Shown here in pieces: positions 1 to 4,978 of a DNA stretch of 5,707 bases. The notes below the pieces were generated by a model. The model searched no databases, was not told the DNA's origin, and saw nothing but the letters and a program-made list of their open reading frames with translations. The stretch's first letter is position 1, and each line of letters begins with the position of its first letter. Source of the stretch: Phycisphaerales bacterium (GTDB lineage: Bacteria > Planctomycetota > Phycisphaerae > Phycisphaerales > UBA1924); contig JAGVLZ010000012.1 in NCBI GenBank assembly GCA_020054055.1, positions 1-5,707 on the forward strand, written 5' to 3'. The translations under genes and the position numbers were made by a program.

Positions 1-17
1 GTGTGCTCTTCCGATCT
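1..17 (+). other. Illumina adapter remnant (artefact)
   Basis: The first 17 bases, GTGTGCTCTTCCGATCT, are identical to the 3' end of the Illumina TruSeq/multiplexing read-2 adapter. They are not genomic. The adapter happens to be open in the gatB frame and would add the false residues VLFRS before the genuine gatB sequence, so an automatic gene call would start inside the artefact. The window therefore begins at a contig edge built from untrimmed reads. Confidence 0.95.
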
Positions 18-170
18 CAGGTGATCGCCGGGAACGCGCAGGCCGCGACGGACGTTCGCGGCGGGAAGATGCAGGCGATCGGACGGCTGGTGGGCGAAGT
101 GATGAAACTCTCCGGCGGGAACGCGGACGCGAAGGCGGTGCGCGAGAGGCTGCTGTCGCGGTTGAAATAG
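18..170 (+). CDS. gatB: Aspartyl/glutamyl-tRNA amidotransferase subunit B, C-terminal fragment
   Basis: This is the last 50 codons of GatB, the tRNA-binding subunit of the GatCAB amidotransferase. The complex converts misacylated Glu-tRNA(Gln) or Asp-tRNA(Asn) to the correct amidated form in the cytoplasm. The visible part is the end of the C-terminal YqeY-like helical domain. It reads QVIAGNAQAATDVRGGK, then MQAIGRLVGEVMKLSGGNAD and ends RERLLSRLK. This matches the family pattern 'VI..NP.AV.DYR.GK.KA.GFLVGQVMK...G.A.P..V...L...L'. The 5' part is missing because the contig ends here; the residues before Q come from adapter. The stop is TAG at 168-170. Codon use is rich in GGG, GCG and GTG, as in the next gene and the first third of aroA. 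Identification rests on a short stretch but the pattern is characteristic. Confidence 0.85.
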   Translation, partial: QVIAGNAQAATDVRGGKMQAIGRLVGEVMKLSGGNADAKAVRERLLSRLK

Positions 171-178
171 GGAGGGGA

Positions 179-184
179 TACACT
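179..184 (+). promoter_or_regulatory. Putative -10 hexamer (TACACT) for leaderless groES-like mRNA
   Basis: TACACT fits TANNNT and ends 6 bases before the ATG at 191. With the usual 6-base discriminator the transcript would begin at the A of the ATG. The only purine-rich Shine-Dalgarno-like run, GGAGGGG at 171-177, is 13 bases from the ATG, too far for normal use. No convincing -35 box is seen at 16-18 bases upstream; a TTGAAA at 162-167 is too close. This is inference from spacing alone. Confidence 0.35.
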
Positions 185-190
185 TCCCGC

Positions 191-526
191 ATGGCCATCA
201 GCCGCACCACACGGACCATCGAAGTCGTCGAGCCGATCGGGCTGCGCGTCCTGATCCGCAAGGACGATGACAAGAAGCAGACCAAGGCGGGGCTGCACCT
301 GCCGGACAAGATGGAGATACCGACGATCACGGGGCGGATTGTCTCGATCTCGTCGCAGGTCGCGGAGGACAAGAACTACCCGATCAAGCAGTACGACCGC
401 GTGCTGTTCCATCCGAAGCAGGCGGTGCCTGTGGACTTCGAGGGAGACAACCGGCTCTTTGTCGTGCCGGTGGAGGACATCGTCGCGGTCTTCCGGCGTG
501 AGGGGGGCGAGGGGCCGGCGGAATGA
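191..526 (+). CDS. groES: Divergent GroES-like (Cpn10) co-chaperonin
   Basis: The 111-residue product aligns along the whole GroES/Cpn10 fold, which caps the GroEL ring in the cytoplasm. Residues 13-24 (VEPIGLRVLIRK) match the 'I.PL.DRVIVK' opening strand. Residues 25-47 are the mobile-loop region, with AGLHLPDK where GroES has GGIVLTG. The GroEL-contacting hydrophobic tripeptide would be LHL instead of IVL. TGRIVSIS (47-54) matches 'RGEVLAVG', YDRVLFHP (68-75) matches 'VGDIVIF', and LFVVPVEDIVAVF (89-101) matches the closing 'E.LIM.E.DILAIV'. A charged 12-residue N-terminal extension and a Gly/Glu-rich tail (102-111) lie outside the fold. No groEL is next to it; it lies 20 bp after gatB and in front of a repeat, so it is an orphan copy, likely a paralogue of a main groES elsewhere. 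No Shine-Dalgarno at normal spacing; a leaderless start is plausible. Whether it still partners GroEL is unknown. Confidence 0.8.
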   Translation: MAISRTTRTIEVVEPIGLRVLIRKDDDKKQTKAGLHLPDKMEIPTITGRIVSISSQVAEDKNYPIKQYDRVLFHPKQAVPVDFEGDNRLFVVPVEDIVAVFRREGGEGPAE

Positions 527-533
527 AGGAGGG

Positions 534-638
534 CTCACGCGGAGGCGCAGAGGACGCGGAGGAAGGCAGAAGTCAGTTGGAATCGATGGGCGCGGGAGAA
601 CGAAGTCAATCATTGTGCGTCTCTGCGGTGAAGTCTTC
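534..638. repeat. Dispersed inverted-arm intergenic repeat, copy 1
   Basis: The gap between the groES-like gene and aroA is filled by a repeat with two outer arms in opposite orientation. The left arm contains TCACGCGGAGGCGCAGAGGA (about 535-554). The right arm, read on the - strand, contains TTCACCGCAGAGACGCACA (about 614-632). Core agreement is TCAC(C)GCrGAGrCGCA, with one gap and two A/G differences. The spacer has no recognisable gene. The right edge, GTCTCTGCGGTGAAGTCTTC (619-638), recurs at 5085-5105 with one substitution and one inserted base, which makes both regions members of one family. The resemblance to the widespread 'CACAGAGACACGGAGGC' type intergenic repeat of planctomycetes and other phyla is from memory. 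The function of such repeats is not known to me. Confidence 0.7.
627..631 (+). promoter_or_regulatory. Ribosome binding site of aroA, inside the repeat arm
   Basis: GGTGA matches the end of the anti-Shine-Dalgarno complement (GGAGGTGA) and lies 7 bases before ATG 639, which is good spacing. It favours that start over the in-frame ATG at 705, where a GGAG touches the start codon directly. The five bases belong to the conserved right edge of the dispersed repeat (the same GGTGA is at 5093-5097), so the element appears to provide the translation signal. Confidence 0.5.
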
Positions 639-2087
639 ATGACGCCAACCGAGTTCATCGAAATCTTGAGTCGCCCGCTGGCGGAGTTGCCGCACGAGTT
701 GGAGATGGTGCCGCTCCCCGGGCCGTTCAATGTGGAGATCCGCCCGCCGGGGTCGAAAAGCCTGACGAATCGCGCGCTGCTCCTCGCGGCCCTCGCGGAG
801 GGCGAATCCGTCATCACCGGCGCGTTGATCGACGCGGACGATGCGCGGGTGATGATCGAAGCGCTCAAGCAACTGGGGGCGGGGATCACCGTTGATGGGG
901 AAGATCAACCCGTCGCTGGCGCTCGGGGCTCCGTTCGGATTCACGGGACCGGAGGGCGGCTTCGCGGAAACTGCACGCTCAACCTGAAGAACGCGGGGAC
1001 GGCGACTCGCTTCCTGACGGCGGCCGCGTGTCTTGCGGATGGTCCTGTGGTGATCGATGGGAACGAGCGGATGCGGCAGAGGCCAATCGGTGAACTTGTG
1101 GCGATGCTGCGGCAACTCGGCGTGACTGTTGATGAACTTGGGATGCCGGGGTGCGTGCCGCTGCGGGTGCATCCGGCGCGGTTCGCAAAGAACGTTGTCG
1201 ATGTCGAATCCACTCAATCGAGCCAGTTCGTCAGCGCGCTGATGTTCGTTGCGCCGTTCATGGAGAGCGGACTGAAGTTTCGATTTGGCCAAGCACCGAC
1301 CAGCCCGTCGTACATGCAAATGAGCGTGTTGATGCTTTTTCGAGTCTGCGCCGTTCCGATGGACCAAGAAGTCGGTCCTGAGGCGGAAGTTTCAATTCCA
1401 CATCACTCCATCATTGGATTCGAATACGCCGTTGAGCCTGACGCAAGCGGGATGACTTACTTCTGGGCTGCCGGAGCGATCATTCCTGGCGCCTCAGCAT
1501 GGAACTCTGAACTCGGGCTCAACTCATTTCAAGGCGACACCGACTTTGCTCTGCTGCTCGCGACACGGCTCGGAAAAGGCTTTATGTGCGTCGCTGACGC
1601 CTCGGTCGAAGGCCCAAGCAATATCCCGCCATTGAGCACCGACATGAGCCTCATGCCCGACGCCGCGATGACCCTCGCCGCCGTCGCCTGCTTCGCCGAA
1701 GGGACCACCACTATCACCGGCCTCCGCACCCTCCGCGTCAAAGAAACCGACCGCCTCGCCGCGATGCAGGCCGAACTCTCCAAACTCGGCGTGCGCGTTG
1801 AGATTTTTCAGGTTCCCTCCGACAAGGGCGGCCCGCCCGACGAGGGCATCCGCATCACGCCGCCATCCGGGGGGATCGATTGTTCAGCATCCGCCCCGCG
1901 CATCGTCTTCGACACCTACGACGACCACCGCATGGCGATGTCCCTCGCGCTTATCGGCCTGCGCCGCCCGAACGTCGTCATCCGCGACCCGGCCTGCGTC
2001 GCGAAGACATACCCGACCTATTGGAAGCACCTCTCTTTGCTCTATGACAGCGCGCTCGAAGGCGGCGCGCTGAAACGCTCGGGTTGA
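639..2087 (+). CDS. aroA: 3-phosphoshikimate 1-carboxyvinyltransferase (EPSP synthase)
   Basis: AroA transfers the enolpyruvyl group of PEP to shikimate 3-phosphate, the sixth step of the shikimate pathway to chorismate, in the cytoplasm. The 482-residue protein is complete and somewhat longer than the usual 430-450. The family motifs appear in order: PGSKSLTNR (37-45, with K40, S41, R45 for substrate); NAGTATRFLTAA (118-129, PEP loop); GNERMRQRPIGELV (141-154); STQSSQFVSALM (191-202); VEPDAS (265-270); STDMSLMPDA (333-342, D335 the expected catalytic Asp); RVKETDRLAAM (366-376, E369); FDTYDDHRMAMSLALIGL (424-441, H430/R431); and DPACVAKTYPTY (450-461, K456). All key residues are present. The PEP loop has F where class I enzymes such as E. 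coli have P101. About 35 residues precede the fold, which explains part of the extra length; an internal in-frame ATG at 705 is the alternative start. Residues 91-98 (PVAGARGS) look like a translated short repeat. Base composition changes twice along the gene (see findings). Confidence 0.95.
   Translation: MTPTEFIEILSRPLAELPHELEMVPLPGPFNVEIRPPGSKSLTNRALLLAALAEGESVITGALIDADDARVMIEALKQLGAGITVDGEDQPVAGARGSVRIHGTGGRLRGNCTLNLKNAGTATRFLTAAACLADGPVVIDGNERMRQRPIGELVAMLRQLGVTVDELGMPGCVPLRVHPARFAKNVVDVESTQSSQFVSALMFVAPFMESGLKFRFGQAPTSPSYMQMSVLMLFRVCAVPMDQEVGPEAEVSIPHHSIIGFEYAVEPDASGMTYFWAAGAIIPGASAWNSELGLNSFQGDTDFALLLATRLGKGFMCVADASVEGPSNIPPLSTDMSLMPDAAMTLAAVACFAEGTTTITGLRTLRVKETDRLAAMQAELSKLGVRVEIFQVPSDKGGPPDEGIRITPPSGGIDCSASAPRIVFDTYDDHRMAMSLALIGLRRPNVVIRDPACVAKTYPTYWKHLSLLYDSALEGGALKRSG
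908..934 (+). repeat. Short in-frame repeat, copy in aroA (PVAGARGS)
   Basis: This stretch aligns with 4174-4200: the first 24 bases agree at 20 positions without gaps, and both end in GTT. Both copies are read in the same frame, giving PVAGARGSV here and PLAGARGSL in the methyltransferase leader. Here it lies in the loop between the strand ITVDG and RIHGTGG of EPSP synthase, where homologues are shorter by my recollection. It could be a small dispersed coding repeat or a chance similarity in GC-rich DNA. Confidence 0.4.
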
Positions 2088-2119
2088 GGTCGCCCCGACC
2101 GAATCCCGTGGTCGCCCCG
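2088..2119. repeat. 10-bp direct repeat between aroA and ribF
   Basis: GGTCGCCCCG occurs at 2088-2097 and again at 2110-2119, with a start-to-start distance of 22 bp, about two helical turns. The first copy also forms a small hairpin (GGTCG-CCC-CGACC, 2088-2100) right after the aroA stop codon. The second copy covers the place where a -35 box for ribF would be expected. It could be an operator, but in such GC-rich sequence a chance duplication is also possible. Confidence 0.25.
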
Positions 2120-2134
2120 CACGCCCGCTTCGCC

Positions 2135-2140
2135 TACCCT
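2135..2140 (+). promoter_or_regulatory. Putative -10 hexamer (TACCCT) for ribF
   Basis: TACCCT fits TANNNT and ends 8 bases before the ribF ATG at 2149, so a transcript would start about 2 bases before the ATG. The bases in between (TTTCTCCC) are pyrimidines, so no Shine-Dalgarno is possible there. This is the same layout as in front of the groES-like gene. No clear -35 box is seen. Inference from spacing only. Confidence 0.35.
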
Positions 2141-2148
2141 TTTCTCCC

Positions 2149-3111
2149 ATGCAATCGCGGACGGTTGTCACCATCGGGAACTTCGACGGCGTGCACCTCG
2201 GGCACGCGGCCTTGCTGCGCGAAGCGCGCCGATTTGCGGGTACCGGCGGGCGGGTCGTTGCGCTGGTGTTTCACCCGCACCCGATCTCGGTTCTGCGCCC
2301 CGATCAAACACCGGCGATGCTGACGGCCTTCGAGAACCGCGCGGAGCTCCTTCGTCAACTCGGCGCGGACGACGTGATCCGCCTCGACCCGAGCGCGGCC
2401 CTGCTCGCCCTCACGCCCGAGGCGTTCATCGACCGGGTCATCGCCGAGCATCATCCCGTGGCGATCGTTGAAGGAAGCGACTTCCGATTCGGCCAGGGGC
2501 GCGCGGGCGATGTCGAGACTCTGCGTTCCATCGGCCGGGCCAAGGGTTTTGAGGTGGCCGTCATCGACCCCGTCGAGACTGAACTCAGCGATCAGACGAT
2601 CGTCATCGCTTCCAGCACCATTGCGCGCTGGCTTGCGGCGCGCGGTCGCGTCGTGGACGCTGGTCGCGTGCTTGGTCGGAACTTCGAGATCACCGGCACG
2701 GTCGTCCGCGGCGATCGGCGCGGGCGCGAGATCGGCTTCCCCACGGCCAATCTGGAAACCGAATGCTTGATCCCGGCCGATGGTGTGTATGCGGGGACGG
2801 CGCGGCTGCCGGATGGGCGCGAGTTGCCCGCCGCGATCCACGTCGGGCCGCGCGCGACGTTCGACAATGAGACGCGCACCGTCGAGGCCTTCATCTTGAA
2901 CTGGCGCGGCCCGTTGGTCGAGGGATGGGCAGGCGCCGAGGAATACGGCTGGCCTCTTCGCCTCGACTTCGTCGCGTGTCTGCGCGACCAAGCGAAGTTC
3001 GACGGCGTCGCCCCGCTTGTCGAGCAGATCAAGAGGGATGTCGAGCGCACCGCCGACATTGTGGCGCGCGGCTCGGCGCGCCCGAGTGGAAAGGCGATGG
3101 TGACCGCTTGA
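2149..3111 (+). CDS. ribF: Bifunctional riboflavin kinase / FMN adenylyltransferase (FAD synthetase)
   Basis: RibF phosphorylates riboflavin to FMN and then adenylates FMN to FAD, in the cytoplasm. The 320-residue length is normal. The N-terminal adenylyltransferase domain shows the nucleotidyltransferase signature GNFDGVHLGH (10-19), the strand LVFHPHP (39-45), EGSDFRFGQGRAGD (108-121) and SSTIAR (155-160, the SST.IR motif). The kinase domain follows, with GRNFEITGTVVRGDRRGREI (176-195), GFPTAN (196-201, the PTAN motif), IPADGVYAG (208-216), and VEAFILNW (245-252, with the expected catalytic Glu at 247), and ends DFVACLRDQAKFDG (273-286). All key positions are filled. The start ATG has no Shine-Dalgarno and may be nearly leaderless. 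The 3' end overlaps the next gene by 4 bp (TTGA), so ribF heads a three-gene operon. ribF beside an nrnA-type gene is familiar from the rbfA-nrnA-truB-ribF clusters of other bacteria, although truB and rbfA are absent here. Confidence 0.95.
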   Translation: MQSRTVVTIGNFDGVHLGHAALLREARRFAGTGGRVVALVFHPHPISVLRPDQTPAMLTAFENRAELLRQLGADDVIRLDPSAALLALTPEAFIDRVIAEHHPVAIVEGSDFRFGQGRAGDVETLRSIGRAKGFEVAVIDPVETELSDQTIVIASSTIARWLAARGRVVDAGRVLGRNFEITGTVVRGDRRGREIGFPTANLETECLIPADGVYAGTARLPDGRELPAAIHVGPRATFDNETRTVEAFILNWRGPLVEGWAGAEEYGWPLRLDFVACLRDQAKFDGVAPLVEQIKRDVERTADIVARGSARPSGKAMVTA

Positions 3112-4157
3112 CGAGTCCGTCAGTTCCGTACACAACCAACGCGAGTCTTGCCGACATCGCGGCCCGATTGAAGGCCGCCAAGAGCGTCGTCCTGCTCACT
3201 CACTCGAAGCCGGATGGCGACGCGGTGGGCAGCACCCTCTCCGTCGCGCGTTCGCTTGCGCGTCTCGGCATCGAGGCAACGCCGATCTACCTGTCTCCCT
3301 GGCCCTCGCGCATGGACGCGATCGTCGGCCAGACGCACATCGTTCACGAACGCCACGGCCTGTGGAACGAGCCCTGGTTGAACGAAGCCGACGCCGTCGC
3401 CGTGCTCGACACGGGATCGTGGGGGCAACTGGCCGATGCGCGCAAGTGGCTCGAACCTCGCGCCGCGATGACCGTGCTCGTCGATCACCATGCGCATGGC
3501 GATGGTGAGATCGCCTCGATGCGCCACATCGACGCCGCGAGCGCATCCGCCTGCGGACTCGCGGCCGAACTCTGCCGCCTGCTGCTCGGCGCGGGGTCGT
3601 TCAAGGACTTACCGGCCGACATCGCCGAGCCCATCTACCTCGGCATCGCGACCGACACGGGCTGGTTTCGCTACTCGAACATGAAGCCCGCGACGCTGCG
3701 TCTCGCGGCGGACCTGATCGAAGCCGGGGTCGATCACAACCGCCTGTATCGTCAGATCGAGCAGGCCGACACGCCGCACCGATTGCAACTGATCAAGCGC
3801 GCGCTCGACAGCCTCGAACTGATGGACAATGATCGCGCGGCGATGATGACGATCACGAAAGCGGATGTCGCCGCGTGCCACGCGACGCAGGACGAGGTCG
3901 GCGGGCTGACCGACCTGCCGCAGACCATCGGCACCGTGCGCGTTATCGCGGTGCTCACCGAACTCGAACCGATGCTGACGAAGGTGAGCCTGCGGAGCAA
4001 GGCCGCGAACCCCGGGCAGCGCGAAGTGGATGTCAACGCGCTGCTGAACCCGCTCGGCGGCGGCGGGCACTTCCACGCGGCCGGCGCGAAGATCAAACTC
4101 CCCCTTGCGGAAACGAAGGCGAAGATCGCGCGGATCATCGCGGAGGTGCCGAAGTGA
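3108..4157 (+). CDS. nrnA: DHH/DHHA1 phosphoesterase, NrnA-like (oligoribonuclease / pAp phosphatase)
   Basis: Members of this family degrade 2-5-mer RNA to nucleotides and dephosphorylate 3'-phosphoadenosine 5'-phosphate, using Mn2+ in the cytoplasm. The 349-residue product has the full DHH domain: THSKPDGDAVGS (31-42, with D36 and D38 for metal), VLDTGSWGQL (99-108, D101), VDHHAHGD (125-132, the DHH motif) and GIATDTGWFRYSN (179-191, D183). The DHHA1 domain has SLRSKAA (294-300) and the substrate-binding GGGGHFHAAGAKI (317-329). The family assignment is firm; the exact substrate (nanoRNA, pAp or cyclic dinucleotide-derived pApA) cannot be read from the sequence. The start is TTG 3108, sharing TTGA with the ribF stop: no ATG or GTG lies between ribF and motif I in this frame, the upstream frame is only a shadow of ribF, and GGTGA at 3099-3103 can serve as the binding site. 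The 3' end overlaps the methyltransferase by GTGA. The rare start and overlaps point to translational coupling. Confidence 0.9.
   Translation: MTSPSVPYTTNASLADIAARLKAAKSVVLLTHSKPDGDAVGSTLSVARSLARLGIEATPIYLSPWPSRMDAIVGQTHIVHERHGLWNEPWLNEADAVAVLDTGSWGQLADARKWLEPRAAMTVLVDHHAHGDGEIASMRHIDAASASACGLAAELCRLLLGAGSFKDLPADIAEPIYLGIATDTGWFRYSNMKPATLRLAADLIEAGVDHNRLYRQIEQADTPHRLQLIKRALDSLELMDNDRAAMMTITKADVAACHATQDEVGGLTDLPQTIGTVRVIAVLTELEPMLTKVSLRSKAANPGQREVDVNALLNPLGGGGHFHAAGAKIKLPLAETKAKIARIIAEVPK
4142..4148 (+). promoter_or_regulatory. Strong ribosome binding site (GGAGGTG) of the methyltransferase gene
   Basis: GGAGGTG, within the last codons of the nrnA-like gene, is nearly a perfect Shine-Dalgarno and lies 5 bases before GTG 4154. 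It decides that start, even though the first 35 residues look like non-conserved leader. It is the best Shine-Dalgarno in the window. Confidence 0.7.
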
Positions 4158-4978
4158 AGCGGGATGGGAAGCCACCCCTTGCCGGCGCGCGGGGCTCGTT
4201 GTCGGGTGATTCAGACCAGCCGCTGGCGCGCCCGCTCCCCTCGCGCCGCGCGAAATCGCAGTTCATCAAGCCGCCGCTGAACCTCTTCACCACCACCCTC
4301 TGGGAATACCCCAGCCAGCACTACGGCGACTTCATTCAGGGTGACAAGAACTACGTCGGCGCGACGCCTTCGTGGGTGATCTGGCAGTGCCTGATGCGCT
4401 ACACGCGCGAGAACGACCTCGTCGTCGATCCGATGTGCGGCTCGGGGACCACCATCGACGTGTGCAAGGACCTCAAGCGTCGCGCACTGGGCTACGACCT
4501 CGCGTCGTTCGCGAAGCGCCCCGACATTCTCCGGGCCGATGCGCGCAAACTCCCGGTCGAGGACGCGAAGGCCGACTTCGTCTTCATCGATCCCCCCTAC
4601 TCCACCCACGTCGAATACTCCGACGATCCGCGCTGCATCGGAAAACTCGATGCGCTGGCGTCTCGTGGCACGGGTTTGCAACCCCTGAACGATTACTACA
4701 GCGCCATGCGCCAGGTCATCGCGGAGACCCACCGCATCCTGAAACCAAAGCGCCACATGGCTCTCTACGTCAGCGACTCCGACCGCAAGGCGGAGGGGTT
4801 CGCGCCGATCGGCTTCAAACTCTTCGCGATCATGCGCGAGAAGTTCGAGCCGGTGGACATCGTCGCGGTCGTCCGCCACAACGCCAAACTGGATAAGGGC
4901 AACTGGCGCAAGGCCGCGGACGAAGGGGGGTTCATGATGCGGGGGTTCAACTATCTCTTCATCATGAAGAAGAGTTGA
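4154..4978 (+). CDS. DNA methyltransferase-like protein (N6_N4_Mtase type, DPPY motif)
   Basis: The 274-residue product is a SAM-dependent amino-methyltransferase by its motifs. VVDPMCGSGTT (90-100) is motif I, the SAM-binding loop, and YDL (about 114-116) ends the next strand. ADARKLP (132-138) precedes FVFIDPPYS (142-150), the catalytic motif IV. The C-terminus is RGFNYLFIMKKS (263-274). DPPY is usual for N6-adenine and some N4-cytosine enzymes. Motif I precedes motif IV. The stretch LWEYPSQHYGD followed by GATPSWVIWQCL in front of motif I seems characteristic of a subfamily of small stand-alone enzymes. No long target-recognition domain and no restriction or specificity gene is visible, so it would be an orphan methyltransferase; an RNA target is not excluded. 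GTG 4154 overlaps the nrnA-like stop (GTGA) behind a strong Shine-Dalgarno. Residues 2-36 are rich in Pro, Arg and Gly and partly made of a short repeat, so this leader is probably not part of the fold. Confidence 0.8.
   Translation: MKRDGKPPLAGARGSLSGDSDQPLARPLPSRRAKSQFIKPPLNLFTTTLWEYPSQHYGDFIQGDKNYVGATPSWVIWQCLMRYTRENDLVVDPMCGSGTTIDVCKDLKRRALGYDLASFAKRPDILRADARKLPVEDAKADFVFIDPPYSTHVEYSDDPRCIGKLDALASRGTGLQPLNDYYSAMRQVIAETHRILKPKRHMALYVSDSDRKAEGFAPIGFKLFAIMREKFEPVDIVAVVRHNAKLDKGNWRKAADEGGFMMRGFNYLFIMKKS
4174..4200 (+). repeat. Short in-frame repeat, copy in methyltransferase leader (PLAGARGS)
   Basis: This is the partner of the segment at 908-934 in aroA, with 20 of the first 24 bases identical and the same reading frame. 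A further weak resemblance follows at about 4213-4228: GACCAGCCGCTGGCGC, encoding DQPLA, resembles the GATCAACCCGTCGCTGGCGC that opens the aroA copy and encodes DQPVAG. The leader may thus hold one and a half copies. It lies between the strong ribosome binding site and the first family-conserved residues. Confidence 0.4.

Noticed and set aside
267..638. Upstream extension of the aroA frame through the groES-like gene
   Set aside because: The residues are Arg/Ser-rich shadow of the groES-like gene and of the repeat. Family-like sequence begins only after ATG 639.
639..2087. Glyphosate-insensitive class II EPSP synthase
   Set aside because: The PEP loop NAGTATRF differs from E. coli at the P101 position, but the normal Gly and Thr are present, and sensitivity cannot be read from this change alone.
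2088..2100. Terminator hairpin after aroA (GGTCG-CCC-CGACC)
   Set aside because: The stem is only 5 bp and no T-tract follows. It may be chance or part of the direct repeat noted above.
2134..3135. Long antisense open frame opposite ribF, and similar ones opposite aroA (606-1367) and the methyltransferase (4211-5011)
   Set aside because: They lie opposite genes with firm family motifs, show Arg-rich low-complexity products without recognisable domains, and are expected shadows in GC-rich coding DNA.
3108..4978. Defence island (nuclease plus methyltransferase)
   Set aside because: The phosphoesterase is a housekeeping-type NrnA homologue with a complete active site, and no restriction, specificity or toxin-like gene is present, so a restriction or BREX-like system is not supported.
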